A stretch of DNA of 59,385 nt from Chitinispirillaceae bacterium. GTDB taxonomy: Bacteria; Fibrobacterota; Chitinivibrionia; Chitinivibrionales; Chitinispirillaceae. This document shows positions 9,638 through 18,236 of the stretch, piece by piece (the stretch's first letter is position 1; each line of letters begins with the position of its first letter). Under the pieces are notes generated by a model. That model made no database searches. It was not told where the DNA came from and saw nothing but the letters and a program-made list of their open reading frames with translations. Location: contig JAFGDP010000055.1 of NCBI GenBank assembly GCA_016932075.1, positions 1-59,385 on the forward strand, read 5' to 3'. The position numbers and the translations under genes are program-made.

Positions 9638-10831
9638 ATGCTTGACCTTTCCACCAGCGCGAAAAACATGCGGTCATCGGAGATCCGGGAGCTCATGAAG
9701 CTTGCCGCCGATCCTTCGATCATCTCTTTTGCGGGCGGCATGCCGGGCAGCGACTGCCTTCCCGTCACCCTCATCGATGAACTGTACGCATCCCTTTCCA
9801 TCAGGGAAAAACAGGCCGCGCTCCAGTATGGTCCCACCACGGGATATCCGCCGCTTCTGGAATCGCTGGCCTCCCATCTCGCTTCCAAAGGCATTGACAT
9901 GGCGGACCAATCGGTGATTGTCACGACCGGGGGACAGCAGGCGATCAACCTGATTACCAGGGTCCTTATTGATCCCGGCGACAGGGTAATTACCGAAGAT
10001 CCCTGCTTTATCGGCGCGCTCGCGGCCTTTCTGTCGTATCAGGCGCACCTTGCCGGCGTTCCCCTGGATGCGGAAGGTATGATGACCGGACCGCTTCAGG
10101 AAACAATCGAGAAACGGTATGAATCGATAAAAATGATCTATCTCAATCCCAGCTTCCAGAACCCGTCCGGCATCATGTACAGCCGTAAGCGAAAGGCCGA
10201 TCTCCTCGGCATCCTTAAAAAAAGCCATTTCTGCCTTGTGGAAGACGATCCATACGCCGAACTCTATTTTGATGAAACGAATCCGCCCGACACGACGCCG
10301 TTCAAGGCGCTGGCTGACGATGCGTTCCCGGTGTGTTATATCGGATCGTTCGCCAAAATATTCGGGCCCGGGTTGCGGCTCGGATGGCTCTGCGGTCCCC
10401 GCGCGATCATTGAAAAATGCGAGCTTGCGAAACAGTCCATGGATGCCTGCTCGTCGTCCCTGTCCCAGGTCATCGCCCACCAGTATCTCTCGCGGGGGCT
10501 GATGCCGGGTTTTCTTTCGTCCCTGCGGGCTCGTTATGCGAAACGGGCGCGCGTCATGCTTGAAGCGTTAGACGCCACCATGCCCGAGGGGGTATCGTGG
10601 ACGCGCCCGCAGGGCGGGTTCTATGTCTGGGTCACGCTGCCGGGATCCGTCAATGCGACGGATCTTTTCAGGGAATCAATCAAGCAGGGCGCGGCCTTTG
10701 TGACCGGCAATGCGTTCGATCCGGGCGGGACCACTAACAACCGCTTCCGATTGGCGTTCTCGCATACTCCGGAGGATACAATAGCCGGAGGGATACAAAT
10801 AATCGCGTCATCGCTGCGGGAGTTGCTCTGA
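9638..10831 (+). CDS. PLP-dependent aminotransferase, fold type I (LysN/2-aminoadipate-like)
   Basis: 397 residues, full length for a class I/II aminotransferase of the group that includes 2-aminoadipate transaminase and MocR-related enzymes. The N-terminus (RELMKLAADPSIISFAGGMP) and the YGPTTGYPPL element are characteristic; NPSFQNPSG, EDDPYAEL and IGSFAKIFGPGLRLGW (PLP-binding lysine) follow in order. The residue before the lysine is alanine where serine is usual in this group. An AGGGAAA ribosome binding site precedes the ATG. It probably forms an operon with queF but has no obvious link to queuosine. The exact amino-group donor and acceptor cannot be read from the sequence. Confidence 0.85.
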   Translation: MLDLSTSAKNMRSSEIRELMKLAADPSIISFAGGMPGSDCLPVTLIDELYASLSIREKQAALQYGPTTGYPPLLESLASHLASKGIDMADQSVIVTTGGQQAINLITRVLIDPGDRVITEDPCFIGALAAFLSYQAHLAGVPLDAEGMMTGPLQETIEKRYESIKMIYLNPSFQNPSGIMYSRKRKADLLGILKKSHFCLVEDDPYAELYFDETNPPDTTPFKALADDAFPVCYIGSFAKIFGPGLRLGWLCGPRAIIEKCELAKQSMDACSSSLSQVIAHQYLSRGLMPGFLSSLRARYAKRARVMLEALDATMPEGVSWTRPQGGFYVWVTLPGSVNATDLFRESIKQGAAFVTGNAFDPGGTTNNRFRLAFSHTPEDTIAGGIQIIASSLRELL

Positions 10832-11262
10832 AACAAGACGGGGGTCGGCGGCATTTACCTCGTACACTGCGTATCTTCCAATAAATCGGCCATCGTCCGA
10901 ATTAACAGCGTTAGATGATTCTGGCGCCACACACGGAAAAGGCGTAACGGCCCCCTTTTTATAATGCATTGACTGCACCGTACCCGTTTTCGCAACATCG
11001 TCGGCACCGATCCCCGGTAATCCCGCAAGCCCGGCCCCGTCGGAGCAATAAATAAATTAATCCCTTACGCGGCATTTATTATTATTTTCTATTAGGATTA
11101 TTTCGGGATACATCAGTATTCTCTCATGTGGGCGATCTGGACGAAAGAAGATCGGCCCGAGGATTTTTCTACCTTCACGGTAGCGGCAAAGACGGGTCAA
11201 GCCTCGCAGCGCTCAACGCCCGTAGCGATACAGAATAACGAAATTTCCGAGGGGAGTCGGGT
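10832..11262. other. 431-base intergenic region with structured 5' leader
   Basis: No gene was found. The first half is featureless apart from a C-rich, T-run stretch near 10948-10962. The middle (11050-11105) is AT-rich and probably holds the promoter of the coiled-coil gene downstream. The last part contains three consecutive hairpins, listed separately. Confidence 0.5.
11130..11223 (+). ncRNA. Candidate structured 5' leader of the coiled-coil operon
   Basis: Three stems follow one another: GGG-CGATCT with AGATCG-G-CCC (11130-11158), CTACC with GGTAG (11169-11183), and ACGGG with CCCGT (11192-11223). A TTTTT run at 11164-11168 follows the first stem, which would suit attenuation. The segment ends about 25 bases before a GAGGGGAG ribosome binding site. 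It was compared from memory with cyclic-di-GMP, cobalamin and other common riboswitch classes and matches none convincingly. Confidence 0.3.
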
Positions 11263-13089
11263 ATGAAAACCGGTTTATTCATTCAAACCGTTGTTCGCAG
11301 CGTGGCATGTAGCGCCCTGGTGACACTGGGGATTGCTTTATGTATCCCGTCCTCCGCCGGGGCCGCGCTTTCAAAAAAGGAGGTTCGTGCAACCCAGAAG
11401 GAGATACAAAAAAGCATAAAAAACCTTGAAAAACAGATCGAAGACCTTACTGATGAACGGGAACAGCTCCGCAGAAAACAGCTCGCAGGCTCGTCAAAAG
11501 AGGAGAGCAAGCTCGCGCAGCTTGAAGCCCAGCTTCAGAGGATTGACAAACAGATTGCGGACTGCGATTCATCGCTTGCCGGGTTCGCCAAAAAAAAGAC
11601 CTCCGCCAAAAAAAAGCAAAGCGACAAAATCACCATCCTGAGGAAAAAAAACCTCACCCTGGAGCAACAGAAACAAGAGGTCGAGGCGCGCATGGCAACC
11701 ATTGAATCGAAAATCAAAAAAGCCAGGTCCCAGCACTCTCAGACGATCCGTTCCGCAAACAACAGGCAGAAGAACTACCAGAAGCGGCGGCTGCCGTATG
11801 AGAACGCGTATAAAGAAGCCGAGATTGAGCTGCGGAGCGCAACCGAGGAACGCGACATGCTTATTTCGCTGAAGCAGAAGCTGCAGTATGACCTGGAGGT
11901 GCATTGCGCGCGCGACTCTCTCGATAAGGTGATACAGCTCAGAGCGGGGCGCAAGCGGGGCGCGAAAAAGCTGGTCGAAAAATGGGAGGACGTTCTTGAC
12001 GCCCTTAATTCGAAACAGGACGAACTGATCCGTTCCCATCCGTCCATGCGAAAAAAGGAGGGCGAATTAAGCGGGACCACGATCGCACTGAAAATCGCCT
12101 CCGCAGACAAGGCAATCGTTGCTGCCAAGGAAAAAGCCCGGGCGGCGACCGGACCGTACCAACAGGCGAAAAAACGGCTGGAAAATTTCGAGCGGACGAA
12201 CCCCCAGCCCGGCGGCCCTTCCGAGGACCGGATCGGAAAACTGGACGCCATGATTGAATCACACAAAAAGGAGCTCTTTATGCTGTCGGACCAGAGCGAT
12301 TCCCTCGGCATGCTGATCCAGGAGGCCCGCAATACCATTGCCTCCTACACCTCACCCGGTCCGTCGGGAATTGACGATCTCGATTCGCTGGCTGTCTATA
12401 AAGAAAAGGAAAAAGCCGACCTTGAAAGAAAACGTTTGGATCTCGCCAAACAACGAGCGGCTCTGCGCCCGACGATGTCAACGAAGGAAACAAAACTTGA
12501 AAGCGAGATAGCTCGTGCAACATCAAAAATTGACAGCCTTGCAAATGAGCTCGCCGTGCTGAAAGAACGCCGGGACTCCCTTGAGGAGGGGGTAGCCCCG
12601 GACGAACTCCAGGTGAGTGATGCTGACAACCAGTCACGTTCCGCAAGGCTCGCCCTGGCGGGTCTTGAGGGCCTTGAAGACGAGGCTGCGGCAAAGGAAA
12701 CGGAGATTGAGGACCTGATCGCCGAACAGAAAAAAACACGGGAAATCATTAAACATGCCGAGAAAACGCTCCTTGAGTCATCCCGTACAATGAAGGACCA
12801 GGAACGGGCGATCAAACTCGCAAAAAGGGACCTGAGACGTATTAAGAACAAGCAGAAAGCTCTTGCCCGAAAACTTCCGGATGAAAAGCAGACCGGCGGC
12901 AAGCAGCAGGGAACAGAAATCGCCCAGCAGCGGCTGGAGGAGATCTACGATCTCCTGAGTTCCGAGAGCGTTGCCTCGGCGGTAAATCGTTTCAGGCAGC
13001 TCAGGCCGTTCCTCAAGGCCAAGCTTGATCCGGAAGCGTTCGAGACGCTTGTCAGCACGCTCGAGCAGATGGGCGGGATCCTCGAGTAA
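11263..13089 (+). CDS. Large exported coiled-coil protein (paralogue 1)
   Basis: 608 residues. A signal peptide is evident (about 34 residues, ending near SSAGA). Nearly all the rest is charged heptad-like sequence rich in K, E, Q and R, broken by a proline-containing hinge near residues 310-320 (NPQPGGPSED). A middle block of about 160 residues, including RAGRKRGAKK, and the final ~55 residues (EEIYDLL ... RFRQLRPFLKAKLDPEAFETL ... EQMGG) are clearly shared with the next gene, so the two are tandem paralogues. The strong GAGGGGAG site fits the ATG. It is not recognised as any named family; a structural or scaffolding role in the periplasm or on the cell surface is an inference. Confidence 0.85.
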   Translation: MKTGLFIQTVVRSVACSALVTLGIALCIPSSAGAALSKKEVRATQKEIQKSIKNLEKQIEDLTDEREQLRRKQLAGSSKEESKLAQLEAQLQRIDKQIADCDSSLAGFAKKKTSAKKKQSDKITILRKKNLTLEQQKQEVEARMATIESKIKKARSQHSQTIRSANNRQKNYQKRRLPYENAYKEAEIELRSATEERDMLISLKQKLQYDLEVHCARDSLDKVIQLRAGRKRGAKKLVEKWEDVLDALNSKQDELIRSHPSMRKKEGELSGTTIALKIASADKAIVAAKEKARAATGPYQQAKKRLENFERTNPQPGGPSEDRIGKLDAMIESHKKELFMLSDQSDSLGMLIQEARNTIASYTSPGPSGIDDLDSLAVYKEKEKADLERKRLDLAKQRAALRPTMSTKETKLESEIARATSKIDSLANELAVLKERRDSLEEGVAPDELQVSDADNQSRSARLALAGLEGLEDEAAAKETEIEDLIAEQKKTREIIKHAEKTLLESSRTMKDQERAIKLAKRDLRRIKNKQKALARKLPDEKQTGGKQQGTEIAQQRLEEIYDLLSSESVASAVNRFRQLRPFLKAKLDPEAFETLVSTLEQMGGILE

Positions 13090-13103
13090 TATTCCCGCCC
13101 GCA

Positions 13104-13136
13104 GGTCCTCAAACGTCATTCCGGCGGACCATTTTT
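13104..13136 (+). terminator. Possible weak terminator after paralogue 1
   Basis: GGTCC (13104-13108) can pair with GGACC (13126-13130), and ATTTTT follows directly. The stem is short and the loop long, so termination would be partial at best. Confidence 0.25.
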
Positions 13137-13177
13137 ACCCCATAACCCCAAATGCGTGCGTTTTTTACCATCGCGTT

Positions 13178-13207
13178 CTGTCCTTATGTCGAAAGACCGA
13201 CGGACAG
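13178..13207 (+). other. Two-part hairpin in the intergenic region
   Basis: CTGTCC (13178-13183) pairs with GGACAG (13202-13207), and an inner GTCG pairs with CGAC. It lies upstream of the candidate promoter for paralogue 2 and could be a 3' structure of the preceding transcript or a protein-binding site. Confidence 0.3.
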
Positions 13208-13278
13208 TATCGCTCTATTCCCCGGGATTTCGTTTTAGCTGAATAACGGCCGCGTTCCTTTATTATTTTATTGATTCT

Positions 13279-13284
13279 TATAGT
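13279..13284 (+). promoter_or_regulatory. Candidate -10 box TATAGT for coiled-coil paralogue 2
   Basis: The hexamer sits in ATTCTTATAGTACC, 54 bases before the ATG, behind an AT-rich tract. It matches the recurring TATAGT boxes of this window. Confidence 0.35.
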
Positions 13285-13289
13285 ACCTG

Positions 13290-13315
13290 GGAGCTTGGCC
13301 TGAGCGGCAGGCTCC
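13290..13315 (+). other. Leader hairpin before paralogue 2
   Basis: GGAGC (13290-13294) pairs with GCTCC (13311-13315), with an inner GCC/GGC stem. It lies between the candidate -10 box and the ribosome binding site, so it would form in the 5' untranslated region. Confidence 0.3.
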
Positions 13316-13338
13316 GTATCCGGGAGGGGAAGGTGTTC

Positions 13339-16260
13339 ATGAAAAAAACAGTACAAGGTCCGTCGTATTTCCGCCGATCCATTATCAAACCGACGGCAAC
13401 GCTGCCGTTTATTATTTCCGCCGCATTGATCCTTTTAAGCGCGCAGGTCTCAACGGATGCAGCACGATCCCGATCGAATGCCAAGCGTCAGCTGTCACTT
13501 GAGCAGATTGACGCGAGGATGTCCCTGCTTCAGGAGCGGGTTGATTCGCTTAAGCAGGTCCTCAGTTCACTCCGGCAAGATAGCAGCAACCTGTTCAAGG
13601 AGTCCAACCGGCAGACCGCCTCACTGCAAAAGCAACGCTCGAGCATCCAGGAAGCATTGGATAAAAAGAAGATCATGGCCGGCGGTTTCCGGACGCAATA
13701 TGAGAAGGCGAAACAGGACAGCAGCGAAATCGTGGCCAGGAACAAAGAACAGATGACCGCCCTGCATAAAGAGATCGTTGCGCTTGAATCGTCGATCCTT
13801 ACCATGAGCAATGAGCTTGATTTGTTGACGAAGCGCAGCGACCGGCTCAGCGAGCCGTCCACTGCCGCCGACAAGAAAACCAAAGCGAGTTTAGAAGCGC
13901 AGATACGCAGAAACGATTCGCTGCTGACCGTGCGGCAGGAGGACTTTTCCTCCCTATCAAAGCGCAGGGAAAAGCTGCGCAAGGATTCCATTGAGGCGGA
14001 GAACAAAATCAATGCCGGGCGGCTTGAGTTCCGCATGCAGGTCGCCGGCATCGACAGCAGCATCGAAGCGATTGATGCCGAAATAGCGAAAGCGGAGAAG
14101 AAACTGGCGGCAAACGAGGAGAAAAAAGAGAAAAAAGCGGCGGACCTTAACAAAACGATCGCTTCGCTTACCGGTCAAAAACGGGGCTTGAGCGACCGGG
14201 TAAACCGCGCGGAAACCGAAATCACGCAGCTTACCGCGGAAAAAAAACGTATTGCCCAGACCGCGGATGTTGCACAGAAAAGACACAAACAGATACGGGC
14301 CCCTCTTGAAAAAGCCCTTGCCGACGCCGAGGAGCAGCTGGAGGTGGCGAAAGAGGAGTATTCCCTGCTTAAGGCGCTCCATGACAAATTACGCCTGGAC
14401 AGCGCCATTTCAAAAACGCGAGACCTGCTCGACAAAGCGATACAGGCAGAGGCCGAAAGAAAACGTGGCGCCAAAAAAGAGGTGGAAAACCGGGAGAATG
14501 AGCTGAACGAGCACCTGAAAATAATCGACTCGATCAAGCAGAACACTCCCGGGCTCCGCCAGAAGGAGGCATCCTTCCCGGCCCCGACGATTGCCCAGAA
14601 AAAGGGGAAGGTCAAAGACGCGCTTGATGCGGCGAAAAAGCCGGTCGCCCTCGCCAAAGAAAAGCACGACAAAGCAAAACAGGACCTTAAGGATTTTGAT
14701 GTGAAAAACCCGCCTCCGGCAGATCCCACCAAGAAGGAAACAGCCGTTATCGATAAGACCATCGCGGCAAAGAAAAAAGAGATCATCCAGATGACGGAAC
14801 AGCTCGATTCCCTCGATATGGCCCTGGAGCAAATGCAGTCATCGCTCGATTTACTGGCAAAACCGGTGAAAGGCAAACCGGCGAAAGACGACAGCGAGGT
14901 CCTCAGCAAGAAAAAAGAAAAGAGGTCGCTTGTCAGCGAACGCGCGAAAATCGTTAAAGACAGCAGTGGAAATGAAAAAGCCAATGCGGGATCGATTCTG
15001 CGCATCAAGAACAGTCTCGCATCCATCGGCGGCAAAATGATCGCCACGCAGAACGAGGTGACGAAACTGACCTCGGCCCGCGACAATGCGAAGAAGGCGC
15101 TCGCCGACCTCAAGACAAAGATCAAAAATGCCGCGACTTCTCAAAAGGCCGAAAAGGAAAAAATCGACAGCTCGATTGCCGCAAAGCAGCAGTCGATAAC
15201 GCTGGTCTCGATGAAAAGCGAAAAACTGAGACAGGACAGCATGACTATCGCTAAAAGAGAGGCGCAGCAGCTGAAAAACCTGGACCCGCCACCCTCCATG
15301 TTCGGCCAGCAGCTGGCCAACGCGGAAAAAGAGGTCGCCCAGCTCCAGGCCACAAGCGATTCTCTCAATCGCATAATCCAGGCAAGCCAGGCACAACCGG
15401 CAAAACAGGCCCGTAAAATTTCGCTTGAAATAACCGCCGTCTCCCGCTCATTGAGCGCTGCCCGGCGTGAAATAGAACAACTGGAAAAGGCGAAGGAAGC
15501 CGCCTTTGAACGGCTGAAGAACGACAAGGATAAATTCGAAAGTCTGGTGAACGCCACGGAACAGGATATCGCGCAGGCAATTTCCAAACGCGACCAATCG
15601 CGAAAGGACAGCATCGCCGCATCCGCGAATGTCCGTCAGACATCCGACAAAATCAAAGAAAATATCAAAGAAAAGGAAACGACGATTGCCGCTCTTCAAA
15701 AAGAACTTGCCCGGCTGGACAAAGATCTCGTCCGTGCAAAGGAAGACAGCGCGGCCGCGGGCAGGAAATTAGCCAAGTGCCGCGCCGATGTGGCCGGGAA
15801 AAAAAGCGACCTGAGGCGTGTCGTTTCGGAAAAGAAGGAGTTCCTCACCGATACCGTTGCCTTTAAAAGAAAATCCCGGCAGGAACTGGCAACCGCAACG
15901 GCTGCCATCAACCAGCAGAACGATCTGATACAAAGGAAAAAGGCGGAACTCGCCCGTCTTAAGAAGCTGCTCGATGAAATCGCGGCCCGTACCGGAACCA
16001 CCCGCGGGAGCGGTGCCGTCACCGTCATTGAGGATAAGAAAGCCCAAAAGGAAAGCGCGGCATCGTCCCCGCCGCCCACACCCAGACAGATTGCCCAGAA
16101 ACGTTCCGAAGAGCTCTATGTCATGCTCGGTGAAAACCGGGTGGGTGAAGCGGCCAAACGCTTCAACCAGCTCAACAAGTTCCTGAAAGCTAATCTTGAT
16201 CCGGAAGCGTATGATATCCTGAAAACCACCATAGAACAGATGGGCGGATCGGTAAAGTGA
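13339..16260 (+). CDS. Giant exported coiled-coil protein (paralogue 2)
   Basis: 973 residues from the ATG at 13339; an in-frame GTG two codons earlier is too close to the GGAGGGGAAGG ribosome binding site. A signal peptide covers about the first 37 residues. The rest is almost continuous coiled coil with the short phrase K/R-x-DS recurring many times (LRKDSIEAE, LRLDSAIS, LRQDSMT, SRKDSIAA). A proline hinge (NPPPADP) occurs near residue 460 and a proline/serine linker (SSPPPTP) precedes the last 60 residues, which match the C-terminal module of the preceding gene (EELYVML ... RFNQLNKFLKANLDPEAYDIL ... EQMGG). Function unknown. SMC-like sequence similarity is likely compositional, since there is no ATPase head. 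Confidence 0.85.
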   Translation: MKKTVQGPSYFRRSIIKPTATLPFIISAALILLSAQVSTDAARSRSNAKRQLSLEQIDARMSLLQERVDSLKQVLSSLRQDSSNLFKESNRQTASLQKQRSSIQEALDKKKIMAGGFRTQYEKAKQDSSEIVARNKEQMTALHKEIVALESSILTMSNELDLLTKRSDRLSEPSTAADKKTKASLEAQIRRNDSLLTVRQEDFSSLSKRREKLRKDSIEAENKINAGRLEFRMQVAGIDSSIEAIDAEIAKAEKKLAANEEKKEKKAADLNKTIASLTGQKRGLSDRVNRAETEITQLTAEKKRIAQTADVAQKRHKQIRAPLEKALADAEEQLEVAKEEYSLLKALHDKLRLDSAISKTRDLLDKAIQAEAERKRGAKKEVENRENELNEHLKIIDSIKQNTPGLRQKEASFPAPTIAQKKGKVKDALDAAKKPVALAKEKHDKAKQDLKDFDVKNPPPADPTKKETAVIDKTIAAKKKEIIQMTEQLDSLDMALEQMQSSLDLLAKPVKGKPAKDDSEVLSKKKEKRSLVSERAKIVKDSSGNEKANAGSILRIKNSLASIGGKMIATQNEVTKLTSARDNAKKALADLKTKIKNAATSQKAEKEKIDSSIAAKQQSITLVSMKSEKLRQDSMTIAKREAQQLKNLDPPPSMFGQQLANAEKEVAQLQATSDSLNRIIQASQAQPAKQARKISLEITAVSRSLSAARREIEQLEKAKEAAFERLKNDKDKFESLVNATEQDIAQAISKRDQSRKDSIAASANVRQTSDKIKENIKEKETTIAALQKELARLDKDLVRAKEDSAAAGRKLAKCRADVAGKKSDLRRVVSEKKEFLTDTVAFKRKSRQELATATAAINQQNDLIQRKKAELARLKKLLDEIAARTGTTRGSGAVTVIEDKKAQKESAASSPPPTPRQIAQKRSEELYVMLGENRVGEAAKRFNQLNKFLKANLDPEAYDILKTTIEQMGGSVK

Positions 16261-16345
16261 GGAAATGAGAAAGAGGACCGGACGCTGCTGCTGCGACGTG
16301 AACCCTGCCGCAGTCAAGGCGCCGTAAGCATGATAGCGCAGTACG

Positions 16346-18121
16346 CTACCTGTTTACCATGAACCGTTGCGAGACCGTGCCGTTTTTTCCGCTTACCCGT
16401 GCGATATAACAGGTACTTCCCGCGGGCGCAGATGAGGCCCCGCTCCTGCCTCGCCAGATCTCGCTCTGTCCCGAACAAAGCGTGATTCGGTCACACAGCT
16501 CTCCGCGCATGGTGAAGATTGACACCGTCGCTTCCGGAGCGCCGGTGCTGTTTGACAGGAGGATGCCAGACATGAGAGGCGAAAGCTTGAAACTCCGGTG
16601 CATTGGGAGTGCGGTGGTCGAAAGCAGGCTTACCGGATCGAGTTCCACGTCGATGGGATACTTCTTCGCCAAGTCGTCCACGGTCACGTTCACGGACTTG
16701 GAGGTATACCCCTGCCTGGAAAAGGTCAGGGTCCAGGAACCTTTATCAATGAACCGCAGGTAAAAACCGGCAGAATCGGTATACACCCACGCGCTGTCTC
16801 GATCGTGCTGCGTTTCGTGCACTTTCGCTCCCAGGATCGGCTCTTTGGAAACCGAATTGGTGACGGTCCCCTGAATGCCGGTCAGGAGCAGTTCATAAAA
16901 CTGCAGCATGCCTTCCTTGGTATAGCCCCAGTAACGCTGGAGCTCGGACTCGGCAAGCATTTTTGTCGATGATGTCTCGATTGGAATCATTCGACAGTGC
17001 TTGTGAAAAATCGCATAATCAACCGACGTGCCGTGGCACTCATAGAGTTCGGAAAAGATATTCCCCATGCCGTCGCCACCGCACCCCTTCATATACCCGT
17101 TGTTGTTGCAGTCGATATGCACCTGGTCCACATAGCGTTTGCACGTCCACTTGTACCAATCCTCGTCGCAGGGCCTTTTTGACATGCCGCCGTATGGCCA
17201 TAGCGTGGATTCGAATCCGCTGTGCAGGTCAGTCGCCATGTGAAAAATGGTCCGATCCCACACGGTCATAATTGCCGCGCTTTCCGGTTCTCTTTTACTG
17301 TAAAGACCGTACACGGCATGATTGCCGCCCTGGCCGCACGGGCAGGGGTAATTCCGGTTGACGTCAACATTGTTGGCATTATAGCGCCTGGCGCCCTGGA
17401 CCGTATTATTGCCGCTCAGATAGGTCCCGTCAGGATTGAATAGCGGTACGAACCATAATTCGGCTTCATCAAGAAGCCGGGTGAACCGCTGGTTCGTGCT
17501 ATAGTTGGAAAGCAAGGTATCGATCATATGAAGCGTGCTCATGTAGTTTAACAGTTCGTCCCCATGCACCGTCGACACAACAAAAAAGCGCGGCTTTCCT
17601 TTTCGTACCGCTATATCGGCCGTGACCCTGAGGAGAAGGATTTCCCTGCCCCGGACGCTCTTCCCGATTTCCGTGAGTTGCGTCAGCTGCGGATGATCGG
17701 TATGGAATTTATCCATTATCTGCTTGAACGCATCAAAGGTCGGATAGCGATACCAGTTGGTTGCGGCCGCCTTACCCAGCCCCCTTTTGTCCGTTGCATA
17801 GAAATCCCGGTAATCCGACATGGGCGCCGTTACCCGGAAACAGGGAGGGGTCTGCACGCTGTAATGCATGCCGCTGGCATGGATTTTTTCAAATCCCTGT
17901 TTCGCGGCATAGGCGACCACTTTGTGTCCCTGCTCCACCCGGTCGATGGAGATATCCGTGAGATACGGCTTCAGGTCTTTGAATTCAGCCGGAAATATTT
18001 CGAAATACACCTCTCCCCTCTCCTTGAGGTACGTGCAGGCCTTTTGATACTCGGCCGAGGAGACCGCAAACACAAAGCTTTGAAGAGCCAGAAGCAGCAC
18101 CACAACGATTGACGTTCTCAT
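16346..18121 (-). CDS. Secreted M14 zinc carboxypeptidase with regulatory-like and T9SS-like C-terminal domains
   Basis: 591 residues from the ATG at 18121, which has AAGGGGAAGGA just upstream. The signal peptide (MRTSIVVVLLLALQSFVFA) is followed by an N-terminal ~100-residue region and the M14 catalytic domain (from about residue 125). Zinc ligands are visible as STVHGDE (His 186, Glu 189) and TDLHSGFE (His 300), with substrate-binding NPDG and DVNRNYP between them. A carboxypeptidase-regulatory-like beta sandwich (GTVTNSVSKEPILGAKV) comes after residue 425. The last ~80 residues (TVSIFTMRGELCDRI ... YIARVSGKNG) resemble a T9SS or FlgD-like tail. It would cleave C-terminal residues from peptides outside the inner membrane. 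Confidence 0.88.
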   Translation of the reverse strand: MRTSIVVVLLLALQSFVFAVSSAEYQKACTYLKERGEVYFEIFPAEFKDLKPYLTDISIDRVEQGHKVVAYAAKQGFEKIHASGMHYSVQTPPCFRVTAPMSDYRDFYATDKRGLGKAAATNWYRYPTFDAFKQIMDKFHTDHPQLTQLTEIGKSVRGREILLLRVTADIAVRKGKPRFFVVSTVHGDELLNYMSTLHMIDTLLSNYSTNQRFTRLLDEAELWFVPLFNPDGTYLSGNNTVQGARRYNANNVDVNRNYPCPCGQGGNHAVYGLYSKREPESAAIMTVWDRTIFHMATDLHSGFESTLWPYGGMSKRPCDEDWYKWTCKRYVDQVHIDCNNNGYMKGCGGDGMGNIFSELYECHGTSVDYAIFHKHCRMIPIETSSTKMLAESELQRYWGYTKEGMLQFYELLLTGIQGTVTNSVSKEPILGAKVHETQHDRDSAWVYTDSAGFYLRFIDKGSWTLTFSRQGYTSKSVNVTVDDLAKKYPIDVELDPVSLLSTTALPMHRSFKLSPLMSGILLSNSTGAPEATVSIFTMRGELCDRITLCSGQSEIWRGRSGASSAPAGSTCYIARVSGKNGTVSQRFMVNR

Positions 18122-18236
18122 TCCTTCCCCTTTCACGTGTTTTACCCGTTCCAGGCGGCCAAACAAACGCCGCCCCGGCCTTTATATAATTTAATCCAAA
18201 AATACCCTGTTTTTTAATAAAGTTTCATGCTGCCTT

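Noticed and set aside
11130..11223. Cyclic-di-GMP (GEMM) riboswitch
   Set aside because: GGTAGC and GCAAAG words occur, but in the wrong order and without the conserved three-way junction.
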